A stretch of DNA of 11,406 nucleotides from Clostridia bacterium. Lineage in GTDB: Bacteria; Bacillota; Clostridia; Oscillospirales; CAG-272. The stretch covers positions 1 through 11,406 of the forward strand of contig JAQXKW010000109.1 in NCBI GenBank assembly GCA_029010655.1. The letters run 5' to 3'. Below the pieces are notes generated by a model. That model was not told the DNA's origin. It made no database searches and worked only from the letters and a program-made list of their open reading frames with translations. Within the stretch, counting starts at the first letter, position 1. Each line of letters begins with the position of its first letter. Shown here in pieces: positions 1 to 6,849 of this stretch. Made by a program: the position numbers and the translations under genes.

Positions 1-1
1 C

Positions 2-496
2 GCTTTTGTAAGCGGAGTTGAAAAATACATTAACGTAGATGCGGCGATTGACTCAATGATTGTAACGTACCTTGCAAACGGCAGGGATAATATAGCCAAA
101 AACATTCTCTGGTCAACCTTTGACGGGGTTAAATGGGCTCCTACCATTTATGACCTTGACATGACATGGGGAATAACAGATTACGGCAAAGGTTATATTG
201 ATGCACATTTATTTTCGCCGAAGGGCACGACTCGTAACAATCTGTTATATCAAAAGCTGTATACGTATATGTATGACAGAGTAAAAGCAAGGTATAATGA
301 ACTGAGGGGCACGGTTTTCACTCTTGAAAACGTGAGAAATACATTTACCGAGTTTCAGGACAGAATACCGCCGTCTGTCATGAATCTTGAAAGAAGCAAA
401 TGGACGAATGTTCCGAGTATTTCTACAAATAATATTGAACAGATAATGAAATATGCCGAGGACCATTTTGCAGTGATAGATTCATGCTTCAAATAA
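2..496 (+). CDS. CotH-family protein kinase-like protein, C-terminal part (5' end outside window)
   Basis: The reading frame is open from the left edge and ends at TAA 494-496, giving 164 visible residues, so the N-terminus is outside the window. The best family marker is the stretch with GRDN (about 102-113 nt of frame) followed 24 residues later by YDLDMTWG. This matches the CotH kinase pattern in which a conserved Asp precedes an Asp-containing 'DxDM(S/T)xG' metal-binding motif. CotH of Bacillus phosphorylates spore coat proteins; clostridial relatives also occur as secreted or cell-surface proteins unrelated to spores, so the substrate cannot be inferred. The tail after the motif (YQKLYTYMYDRVKARYNELR and onward) is the helical end typical of the family. 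No catalytic loss is visible in the part seen. The next gene starts 2 nt after the stop, so the two are probably co-translated. The family call is fairly secure; the role is not. Confidence 0.8.
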   Translation, partial: AFVSGVEKYINVDAAIDSMIVTYLANGRDNIAKNILWSTFDGVKWAPTIYDLDMTWGITDYGKGYIDAHLFSPKGTTRNNLLYQKLYTYMYDRVKARYNELRGTVFTLENVRNTFTEFQDRIPPSVMNLERSKWTNVPSISTNNIEQIMKYAEDHFAVIDSCFK

Positions 497-498
497 TT

Positions 499-1329
499 AT
501 GAAAAGAACAGTATTGTTAATTCTTTCCGTTTTGCTTGTTTTATCGCTTTTTTCATGCGAAAGTCAGGAAAAAATCAAAGCGGATTTTACCGTATATTGC
601 TTTAATGCAGGCGCCGCAGACTCATTTTTAATCAGAACAAAAAACAGCGCCGTGCTTATCGACACGGCGGAAAGCAGCTTCGGCGACGAAATAACGGATT
701 ATCTGTCGTCTCAGGGAATTGACAGGCTTGATTATCTAATAATCACCCATTTTGACAAAGACCATGTAGGCGGCGCCGCCAAGGTTCTGAAAAGCATTTC
801 CGTCGAGAATGTTCTGCAAAGCAATTATACTAAAGACACCTCAAAAAAGTACGATAACTATGTGTCCGCTCTGTCATATGCGAGAATTGAAGCGGTGACA
901 GTCAGGGAAGAGCTGAGATTTTCCCTTGACGGTGCGGAATTTACCGTCAATCCGCCCGAACAAGAGGTGTATGAGAAAAGTGCGTCAAATAACTCATCCC
1001 TTATCGTTTCCGTGCGGTACGGGGAGAGACAATTCCTTTTCTGCGGAGACGCCGAAAAGGAGAGACTTTCGGAATTTATCGGAATGAATACCGAAAAATA
1101 CGATTTTGTAAAAATTCCTCACCACGGCAGATGGAATTCAAAAATTCCTGAGCTTTTGTCCTCCGTTTCTCCGGCATACGCCGTTATAACAAGTTCGGCT
1201 GCCGAGCCTGAGGATAAAAAGACCGTTGACGCACTTGAGTCTTTCGGCACAGAGATTTTTTATACGAAAAACGCACCCGTCAGAGTGGTGTGCGACGGAA
1301 CTCATATTGCCGTTGAATATGCAGAGTAA
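499..1329 (+). CDS. Predicted lipoprotein with ComEC-like metallo-beta-lactamase-fold domain
   Basis: This is a 276-residue protein with a lipoprotein signal: MKR, a hydrophobic run at residues 4-18, and lipobox LFSC with Cys20 as the lipidation site. It is therefore expected on the outer face of the membrane. The rest is one metallo-beta-lactamase (MBL) domain. The metal motif is THFDKDHVGG (H84, D86, D88, H89), the HxDxDH variant found in the MBL domain of ComEC/Rec2 rather than the HxHxDH of classical hydrolases. Further marks are NNSSLI (about 164-169), CGD with D184, and KIPHHG (H208, H209). ComEC MBL domains are thought to act as nucleases during DNA uptake; here there is no competence membrane channel, so nuclease or phosphodiesterase activity is only inference. 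I chose ATG 499 over in-frame ATG 484 because 499 places the signal peptide at the very N-terminus. Neither start has a Shine-Dalgarno site, and the start lies 2 nt after the CotH stop, which suggests reinitiation. Confidence 0.82.
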   Translation: MKRTVLLILSVLLVLSLFSCESQEKIKADFTVYCFNAGAADSFLIRTKNSAVLIDTAESSFGDEITDYLSSQGIDRLDYLIITHFDKDHVGGAAKVLKSISVENVLQSNYTKDTSKKYDNYVSALSYARIEAVTVREELRFSLDGAEFTVNPPEQEVYEKSASNNSSLIVSVRYGERQFLFCGDAEKERLSEFIGMNTEKYDFVKIPHHGRWNSKIPELLSSVSPAYAVITSSAAEPEDKKTVDALESFGTEIFYTKNAPVRVVCDGTHIAVEYAE

Positions 1330-1330
1330 T

Positions 1331-1362
1331 TTATGAAAGCTCCCTTTCGGGAGCTTTCATAA
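1331..1362. terminator. Perfect 14-bp hairpin, probable bidirectional terminator
   Basis: Bases 1331-1344 (TTATGAAAGCTCCC) are the exact reverse complement of 1349-1362, with a 4-nt loop TTTC at 1345-1348. The hairpin begins 2 nt after the stop of the lipoprotein gene and contains the stop codon of the reverse-strand small ORF, so both converging genes would end in it. There is no long T-tract after the stem on either strand; the only T-rich stretch lies in the distal arm itself. It could therefore be a weak intrinsic terminator or an mRNA 3'-end stabiliser. Confidence 0.7.
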
Positions 1363-1476
1363 TATTCCCGATACCCTTAACAGCAGCCGGAGATGAAGTG
1401 AATTGTCACATAGAATTATAACTAAAATACCGATTGCCACCGCCGCCAAAATTACAAATTTTCTTCTGTAAGCCAT
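1357..1476 (-). CDS. Small single-membrane-segment peptide (39 aa), function unknown
   Basis: This short reverse-strand ORF starts at ATG 1476-1474 and stops at TGA 1359-1357. A strong Shine-Dalgarno AGGGGG occupies 1488-1483, 6 nt before the start, better than many sites in the window. The peptide begins MAYRRKFVILAAVAIGILV: a short basic head (R4, R5, K6), then an uninterrupted hydrophobic segment over residues 7-22, then a short tail with Asp24, His28, Arg30 and Arg34. The basic head suggests an N-in, single-pass membrane topology. I do not recognise the family. It fills most of the gap between the lipoprotein gene and the promoter of the following genes and ends inside the shared hairpin, which fits a real convergent gene. 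A sequence like a sigma-E -10 box lies directly upstream (see the promoter entry). A chance ORF with a lucky ribosome binding site cannot be excluded. Confidence 0.5.
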   Translation of the reverse strand: MAYRRKFVILAAVAIGILVIILCDNSLHLRLLLRVSGIL

Positions 1477-1492
1477 AAATAACCCCCTAATC

Positions 1493-1521
1493 ATTGTATG
1501 CAAACGGAAAAAATGTGTTAT
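1493..1521 (-). promoter_or_regulatory. Possible sporulation sigma-E-like promoter for the 39-aa ORF
   Basis: On the reverse strand, CATACAAT (1500-1493) matches the sigma-E -10 consensus CATACAnT, and ATA (1521-1519) lies 18 nt upstream as a possible -35 core. The spacing is at the long end of what is known for sigma-E. Transcription would begin around 1488-1485, which overlaps the Shine-Dalgarno site and leaves at most about 12 nt of leader. That weakens the call. An alternative weak sigma-A pair, TTTACA (1596-1591) and TATATC (1574-1569), would give a longer leader. Confidence 0.25.
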
Positions 1522-1547
1522 TTTCTAAAAAAAGAACAGTAATTCCA

Positions 1548-1576
1548 TAGACGAAAGGAAAATAATGTGATATAAT
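1548..1576 (+). promoter_or_regulatory. Sigma-A promoter with extended -10, start of the main gene string
   Basis: A perfect TATAAT at 1571-1576 is preceded by TG at 1568-1569, which is an extended -10 (TGnTATAAT). TAGACG at 1548-1553 is a 4-of-6 match to TTGACA with a 17-bp spacer. A second TATAAT overlaps at 1576-1581. Transcription should start near 1583, giving a leader of about 22 nt before ATG 1605. This is the only good forward promoter seen between the hairpin and the right edge, so it probably drives all genes from 1605 onward. Confidence 0.7.
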
Positions 1577-1604
1577 ATAATGAAAATTTGTGTAAAGGTG
1601 AAAT

Positions 1605-2234
1605 ATGAAAACAGTTAAAATTCCATCGGAGGGGTACGGCTCCAATTGCTGGCTTGTAATATCGGGCGACGAGTTTGTTATAATCGACCCGTCCTCGGCA
1701 CTTGAAGTAATGCTTGCTCGGATAAAACAGCGCGGGCTCCATATTGAAAATTTGAAATATGTCCTTTTGACCCACGGGCATTTCGACCATATTACGGGCG
1801 CCGATGAAATCAGAGACGTAAGCTCGGCTCCCCTTGCCGTCCATGAGCTTGACGCAGACTGCCTTTACGACCCTGATAAAAACCAGTATAAATACTTTTT
1901 CCGTGAAGACCTCGTTCTGAAACCTGCGGAAATCCTTCTCCGTGACGGTGACGAAATTAAGTTCGGCACAGAAAAGCTGAGGGTTCTCCATACTCCGGGG
2001 CATACAAAGGGAAGCGTTTGCTATATTTCAGATACAGCCGTTTATTCCGGAGATACGCTCTTTGACCTTGGGGTCGGAAGAACGGATCTTTACGGCGGAA
2101 GCCCGTCGGAGCTTAACGAGAGCCTTAAAAAGCTGATGAAATTAAATCCCGAACTTGAGCTGTATCCCGGGCACGGCTCACTTTCCACCATGCAAAAACA
2201 GTTTGACTATAATCCATACCTGAAAGGAATATGA
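1605..2234 (+). CDS. Glyoxalase II-like MBL-fold metallo-hydrolase
   Basis: This 209-residue cytoplasmic protein has no signal peptide. It carries the full metal-binding set of the glyoxalase II/YcbL branch: THGHFDH (H57, H59, D61, H62), TPGHT (H133), SGDTLF (D150) and YPGHG (H190). All zinc ligands are present, so an active thioester or lactone-type hydrolase is likely. The exact substrate is unknown, since short YcbL-like members without the glyoxalase II C-terminal domain are not all hydroxyacylglutathione hydrolases and Clostridia often lack glutathione. The family usually has about 200-215 residues, so this is full length. The start is supported by AAAGGTG at 1594-1600, 4 nt before ATG. 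It is the first gene after the promoter. The stop overlaps or abuts the start of gltX, so the two are coupled. It is only distantly related to the MBL lipoprotein upstream, which has a different metal motif. Confidence 0.88.
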   Translation: MKTVKIPSEGYGSNCWLVISGDEFVIIDPSSALEVMLARIKQRGLHIENLKYVLLTHGHFDHITGADEIRDVSSAPLAVHELDADCLYDPDKNQYKYFFREDLVLKPAEILLRDGDEIKFGTEKLRVLHTPGHTKGSVCYISDTAVYSGDTLFDLGVGRTDLYGGSPSELNESLKKLMKLNPELELYPGHGSLSTMQKQFDYNPYLKGI

Positions 2235-2236
2235 AA

Positions 2237-3886
2237 ATGATAGATTATAAAGAGTTGGCAGAGCTTTTGTTTCCCGACGTTACCATGACGCCGGAGGACG
2301 TTGAAAAAATGTATCCCCCCAGAAACGTTCCCGAAGGGGCGGTAATTTCCCGTGCCGCACCCAGCCCTACGGGCTTTGTTCATCTGGGAAACCTTATTCA
2401 GGCGCTCACCAGCGAGAGAATGTGCCACCAGTCCGGCGGTACGCTCTTTCTCCGTGTTGAGGATACGGACGCCAAAAGAGAAGTGCCGGGAGCTATCGAT
2501 ACTCTTATTGACTATCTGGGTATTTACGGAATTCATTTTGACGAGGGCGTTACAAAAGGCGAGGACGTGGGAATTTACGGACCCTACCGTCAGCGCCGCA
2601 GGGTGGATATATACCATGTGTTTGCGAAAAAGCTCACAGCGGAGGGAAAGGCATACCCATGCTTCTGTACCGAAGAAGAGCTTGCCGCCATGCATGAAAA
2701 GCAGGAGGCGGAGAAAGCTAACTACGGTTATTTCGGAAAATGGGCGGTATGGCGCGACAGACCTATGGAGGATATAAAAGCGGAGCTTGAAAAGGGAAAG
2801 CCGTGGGTGCTCCGTTTCCGTTCCACAGGCTCTATTGAAAATAAAATTAAATTTACCGACCTTATAAAGGGTCAGCTTGAGCTGACGGAAAACGATATTG
2901 ACCACGTGCTTCTCAAATCGGACGGCATACCGACTTATCATTTCGCCCATGCGGTGGACGACAGATTTATGTACACAACCCACGTGGTGCGTGACGATTC
3001 ATGGCTTTCAACCCTGCCTTTTCACATTCAGCTTTTCCAGGCTTTAGGATGGAAACATCCTAAATATCTCCACATAGGGCCTCTTATGAAGATGGACGGA
3101 GAGTCCAAACGCAAGCTCTCCAAGAGAAAAGACCCGGAGCTTGCCTTGAAATATTACAGGCAGAACGGCTTCCCCACACAGTCGGTATATGAATATTTGC
3201 TTACGGTTCTTAATTCAAATTTCGAGGACTGGAGACGTGCCAACCCCGACGCACCTACCGACGATTTCAAATTCTCTTATAAGAAAATGAATCCGGCGGG
3301 AAGTCTTTTCGACGAAGCAAAGCTTTGCGACGTTTCAAAGAACGTAATTTCAAGAATGTCCGCCGAAAAGGTGTATGACGAGGTGCTGAGCTGGTCTGAG
3401 GAGTTTGATGCGGAGTTTTCGGAGGTTCTGAAAAACAACAAGGATACTGCCTTAAAAGCATTTGCAATCGGCAGAGGCGGGAAAAAGCCGAGAAAAGACT
3501 TGACCCTGTGGTCGGACGCAAAAGGCTATATGGGCTTCTTCTTTGACGAGATATTTACCCTTGAGGACGCTTATCCCGATAATTTCCATAAATCGGACAT
3601 AAAAACTGCTCTTACACAGTTCTGCGAAACATATGACGAGGCTGACGAACAGCAGGTGTGGTTTGATAAGATAAAGGCAATTGCAGAAAACATAGGCTTC
3701 TGTACCGATATGAAGGCGTATAAGGCGGAGCCCGAAAAATATAAGGGCAGTATTGCAGACGTAAGTATGTTCCTGCGTGTCGCCGTAACCGGCAAAATGA
3801 ACTCCCCCGATATGTTTGAGGTTATGAGAATATTGGGCAAGGATAAAGTTATAGAAAGAATTAACAAAATGACAGAGGTGCTTTAA
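2237..3886 (+). CDS. gltX: Glutamate--tRNA ligase (glutamyl-tRNA synthetase)
   Basis: This class I aminoacyl-tRNA synthetase of 549 residues attaches glutamate to tRNA-Glu in the cytoplasm. Visible marks are APSPTGFVHLGNL (residues 41-53) holding the HIGH-type signature as HLGN, RVEDTD (73-78) in the amino-acid pocket, SDGIPTYHFAHAVDD (228-242), and KLSKR (293-297) as the KMSKS loop. C142 and C144 form half of the zinc site known in some GluRS; the second half is absent, as in zinc-free members. The usual RGEEW after the tRNA-binding helix reads RDDSW here. The C-terminal half is the alpha-helical anticodon-binding domain, and the length fits the clostridial form of about 550. ATG 2237 is preferred because GAAAGGA (2222-2228) sits 8 nt upstream; ATG 2231, which would overlap the previous gene by 4 bp, has only 2 nt of spacing and remains possible. 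It overlaps glnS by 1 bp. Confidence 0.95.
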   Translation: MIDYKELAELLFPDVTMTPEDVEKMYPPRNVPEGAVISRAAPSPTGFVHLGNLIQALTSERMCHQSGGTLFLRVEDTDAKREVPGAIDTLIDYLGIYGIHFDEGVTKGEDVGIYGPYRQRRRVDIYHVFAKKLTAEGKAYPCFCTEEELAAMHEKQEAEKANYGYFGKWAVWRDRPMEDIKAELEKGKPWVLRFRSTGSIENKIKFTDLIKGQLELTENDIDHVLLKSDGIPTYHFAHAVDDRFMYTTHVVRDDSWLSTLPFHIQLFQALGWKHPKYLHIGPLMKMDGESKRKLSKRKDPELALKYYRQNGFPTQSVYEYLLTVLNSNFEDWRRANPDAPTDDFKFSYKKMNPAGSLFDEAKLCDVSKNVISRMSAEKVYDEVLSWSEEFDAEFSEVLKNNKDTALKAFAIGRGGKKPRKDLTLWSDAKGYMGFFFDEIFTLEDAYPDNFHKSDIKTALTQFCETYDEADEQQVWFDKIKAIAENIGFCTDMKAYKAEPEKYKGSIADVSMFLRVAVTGKMNSPDMFEVMRILGKDKVIERINKMTEVL

Positions 3887-5529
3887 TGGCAACGAATTTT
3901 ATACATGAGTTTATAGACGAGGAAATTGCAGAGGGAAAGCATGAGTACGGGAAAATCCAGACCCGTTTTCCCCCAGAGCCTAACGGCTATCTTCATATAG
4001 GACATGCCAAAGCTCTGTTTGTGGACTTTTCCACTGCGGAAAAGTACGGCGGAAAATGCAATCTGCGTTTTGACGATACCAACCCCGCCAAGGAAGATAC
4101 AGAGTACGTAGACGCCATAAAAGAGGATATTCATTGGCTTGGCTACGACTGGGACAAGTGCTGCTACGGCTCGTCCTATTTCGATAAGTGTTACGAGCTT
4201 GCCGTTATGCTCATAAAAAAAGGCAAGGCATATGTCTGCGATTTGGATCGCGAACAGATGAGAGAGTATAGGGGAACGCTGACAGAACCCGGCAAAAACA
4301 GCCCTTGGCGAGACAGATCGGTTGAAGAAAATCTGGACTTGTTCGAGAGAATGAAAAACGGAGAGTTTGAGGACGGAACTCATACGCTCCGTGCAAAAAT
4401 CGATATGGCGAGCCCCAATCTCAATATGCGTGACCCTGCCATATACAGAATAAAGCATATCTCCCATCACCAGACCGGCGATAAGTGGTGTATTTATCCC
4501 ATGTACGATTTTGCACATCCTATTCAGGACGCACTGGAGGGAATTACTCATTCCCTTTGCTCTCTGGAATACGAGGCTCACAGACCCCTTTATAACTGGG
4601 TGGTTGAAGAATGCGGCTTTGAGCATAAGCCCCGTCAGATAGAGTTTGCAAGACTTAATCTCACAAATACGGTTATGAGCAAGAGATACCTTCGTGAGCT
4701 GGTGGAAACGGGACTTGTAGACGGCTGGGACGACCCCAGAATGCCCACCCTCTGCGGACTTCGCCGCAGAGGCTATACTCCCGCCGCAATTAAAGAGTTT
4801 CTCACAAGAGCAGGGGTCGCAAAGACCGATTCTCTCATTGATATTGCCCTTCTTGAGTACTGTATCAGAGAGGAACTGAACACCTCAGCTCCCAGAAGAA
4901 TTGCGGTTCTCGATCCCGTTAAGGTTATAGTCGATAACTATCCTGAGGATAAAAAAGAGTATTTCGATGTTCCCAATCACCCCGGAAATCCCGAAATGGG
5001 TACGAGAAAAGTGCCTTTTACAAAGGAGCTTTGGATTGATAGGGCGGATTTCGCCATGGTTCCCCCTCCGAAATTTTTCAGAATGAAGCCCGACGGAGAA
5101 GTAAGACTTATGGGAGCGTACATTGTAAAATGTACGGACGTTGTGTGCGGTGAAAACGGCGAGGTTGTGGAAATCCATTGCACAGCCGACCTTGAAACAG
5201 GGAACGGTATGCCCGCCGACGGCAGAAAAGTAAAGGGAACAATTCATTGGGTTTCCGCCGATGAGTGCGACGATATAACCGTAAACCTTTATGAACAGCT
5301 TTTCACCATCAGAAATGTAGGGGATATTCCCGAAGATAAAACTTATGCGGATTATCTTAACCCCGACTCCGTGAAGGTGCTTTCCGGATGTAAGGCGGAA
5401 AAAGCCCTTGAAGGCTCCGATAGCGAAAGATTTCAGTTTGTTCGTACGGGTTATTTTGTAAAGGATTCAAAGAATCCCGGAACATATAACCGTATTGTGT
5501 CCCTCAAAGACAGCTTTAAGCCCGAATAA
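3886..5529 (+). CDS. glnS: Glutamine--tRNA ligase (glutaminyl-tRNA synthetase)
   Basis: This 547-residue class I synthetase charges tRNA-Gln with glutamine. It has RFPPEPNGYLHIGHAKAL (residues 28-45), the GlnRS form of the HIGH signature, RFDDTNP (61-67), YPMYDFAHP (204-212), ITHSLCSLEYEAHR (220-233), VMSKR (263-267) as the KMSKS loop and GWDDPRMPTL soon after. The two beta-barrels of the GlnRS anticodon-binding domain fill the C-terminal 200 residues. The length agrees with the family (about 550). GlnRS is absent from many bacteria, which instead amidate Glu-tRNA-Gln with GatCAB; its presence suggests that the gltX product next door can be a discriminating enzyme. The start shares one base with the gltX stop (TAATG), and AGAGGTG (3874-3880) lies 5 nt before it. 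The bacterial gene is generally considered to derive from eukaryotes by ancient transfer, but base composition here is like its neighbours. Confidence 0.97.
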   Translation: MATNFIHEFIDEEIAEGKHEYGKIQTRFPPEPNGYLHIGHAKALFVDFSTAEKYGGKCNLRFDDTNPAKEDTEYVDAIKEDIHWLGYDWDKCCYGSSYFDKCYELAVMLIKKGKAYVCDLDREQMREYRGTLTEPGKNSPWRDRSVEENLDLFERMKNGEFEDGTHTLRAKIDMASPNLNMRDPAIYRIKHISHHQTGDKWCIYPMYDFAHPIQDALEGITHSLCSLEYEAHRPLYNWVVEECGFEHKPRQIEFARLNLTNTVMSKRYLRELVETGLVDGWDDPRMPTLCGLRRRGYTPAAIKEFLTRAGVAKTDSLIDIALLEYCIREELNTSAPRRIAVLDPVKVIVDNYPEDKKEYFDVPNHPGNPEMGTRKVPFTKELWIDRADFAMVPPPKFFRMKPDGEVRLMGAYIVKCTDVVCGENGEVVEIHCTADLETGNGMPADGRKVKGTIHWVSADECDDITVNLYEQLFTIRNVGDIPEDKTYADYLNPDSVKVLSGCKAEKALEGSDSERFQFVRTGYFVKDSKNPGTYNRIVSLKDSFKPE

Positions 5530-5530
5530 T

Positions 5531-6844
5531 ATGGTAGAGATTGTAAGTGTTCGGGAACGCTCCAGAGCACAGAGACACGGAGTTTTGCCCGGTGATATTC
5601 TTCTTTCCGTCAACGGACACGAAATAAACGACGTGCTTGATTACCGTTTTTATCTTGCATGCCGTGAGCTTCATCTGAAACTCCACAGAGGGGCGGAAAT
5701 AGTCGATGTAAAAATCTTAAAGGACGAGTACGACGATATAGGGCTTGAATTTGCAACTCCCCTGATGGATAAAAAGCATACCTGCGAAAATAAATGTATT
5801 TTCTGCTTTATCGACCAGAACCCCAAGGGCATGAGAAAAAGCATTTATTTTAAGGACGACGATTCCCGACTTTCCTTTCTGCACGGAAACTATATCACCC
5901 TGACAAACCTGAAAATCTCGGATATTCAGCGTATCATCAATATGCATATATCTCCCGTAAACGTTTCCGTTCATACCACAAACCCGGAGCTTCGGGTTAA
6001 GATGATGAAAAACAAACGCTCGGGCGAGGTGCTGTCATATCTTCGAATGTTGGCTGATGCGGGAATAAAGCTCAGGGGGCAGATTGTTCTGTGCAAGAAC
6101 GTAAACGATAAAGCGGAGCTTGACAGAACAATGCGGGATCTCCTTGAATACTATCCCCAGATGGACAGCGTTTCAATTGTCCCCGCAGGACTTACAGCAT
6201 ACCGTGAGGGGCTATACCCGCTTGAGCCTTTTACCCCGGAGGAGTGCGCTCAGGTTATCCGCCAGGTAACGGAATTCGGCGATAAGTGCGTTGAAAAATT
6301 CGGAGAGAGAATTTTTTACTGCTCCGATGAATTTTATATAAAAAGCGGCACGCCCTTGCCGGATTATGACTTTTGGGGAGATTTCTCCCAGCTTGAAAAC
6401 GGCGTGGGCATGCTTTCGCTTTTTGAATACGAGTTTATGTGCGCTCTTGACCTTATTTCGGACGAGGAAAAAGAGATTTACAGGGAAATCTCCGTTGCCA
6501 CAGGTGAGGCGGCGTACCATATGATAGAAAGGCTTTGCAATAAGCTTTCCGAAGTATGTCCCGGTGTTAAAATACACGTGTATCCCGTAAAGAATAACTT
6601 CTTCGGGGGACAGGTAACCGTAACGGGGCTTCTTACGGGAAAGGATATTGCAGGACAGCTTGCAGGGAAAGAGCTGGGAGAGTGTCTGTATCTTTCGAGA
6701 AACGTACTGCGCTCCGAGGGAGATCTGTTTCTCTGCGGCATGACCCCCAATGAGCTTTCCGAAACACTTTCAGTACCCATAGAGTTTACGGAAAACGACG
6801 GCGGCGATTTTCTGTACGGTCTTCTTAATAATCAGAAAGGTTGA
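5531..6844 (+). CDS. PDZ / radical SAM / DUF512 protein
   Basis: This protein has 437 residues. The N-terminus (about 1-65) is a PDZ-like domain with the GVLPGDILLSVNGHEI signature (17-32). It is followed by CENKCIFC (C85, C89, C92), a CX3CX2C motif for a 4Fe-4S cluster of the radical SAM type, then a TIM-barrel-like core and the C-terminal DUF512 region (from about residue 290) with conserved YPVKNNFFGGQVTVTGLLTG. No membrane segment is seen. The biochemical role of this family is not known to me; the fold implies SAM-dependent radical chemistry, and the position between glnS and der hints at a link with translation or ribosome maturation, which is inference only. ATG 5531 is 1 nt after the glnS stop and has no Shine-Dalgarno site, so reinitiation is likely. 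An upstream in-frame ATG at 5495 would lie inside glnS and add 12 residues unlike the family. Confidence 0.9.
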   Translation: MVEIVSVRERSRAQRHGVLPGDILLSVNGHEINDVLDYRFYLACRELHLKLHRGAEIVDVKILKDEYDDIGLEFATPLMDKKHTCENKCIFCFIDQNPKGMRKSIYFKDDDSRLSFLHGNYITLTNLKISDIQRIINMHISPVNVSVHTTNPELRVKMMKNKRSGEVLSYLRMLADAGIKLRGQIVLCKNVNDKAELDRTMRDLLEYYPQMDSVSIVPAGLTAYREGLYPLEPFTPEECAQVIRQVTEFGDKCVEKFGERIFYCSDEFYIKSGTPLPDYDFWGDFSQLENGVGMLSLFEYEFMCALDLISDEEKEIYREISVATGEAAYHMIERLCNKLSEVCPGVKIHVYPVKNNFFGGQVTVTGLLTGKDIAGQLAGKELGECLYLSRNVLRSEGDLFLCGMTPNELSETLSVPIEFTENDGGDFLYGLLNNQKG

Positions 6845-6849
6845 AAAAT

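Noticed and set aside
484..498. Alternative upstream start for the lipoprotein gene at ATG 484
   Set aside because: It would add five residues before MKR and overlap the CotH gene, with no better ribosome binding site. The signal peptide fits ATG 499.
1493..1521. Sigma-A reading of the same bases (ATAACA, 17 nt, TACAAT) as promoter of the small reverse ORF
   Set aside because: The -35 is poor and the start would fall inside the Shine-Dalgarno site. The sigma-E reading fits the -10 better, though it shares the short-leader problem.
1363..1604. Possible riboswitch or T-box leader upstream of the synthetase genes
   Set aside because: The leader from the likely transcript start to ATG 1605 is only about 22 nt, too short for either. 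No T-box or specifier-like sequence is seen.
3883..4626. A 247-codon reverse-strand open frame
   Set aside because: It lies entirely opposite glnS, whose motifs are unmistakable. The reverse product has no recognisable family features. The same holds for the 258-codon reverse frame at 2207-2983 opposite gltX.
5117..5136. Perfect 8-bp inverted repeat with 4-nt loop (CGTACATT / AATGTACG)
   Set aside because: It is inside glnS coding sequence, has no T-tract and lies far from any gene boundary. It is probably chance.
6841..6849. TTG start for der, three codons upstream
   Set aside because: The ribosome binding site at 6834-6840 directly abuts it. ATG 6850 has workable spacing and gives the normal Der N-terminus.
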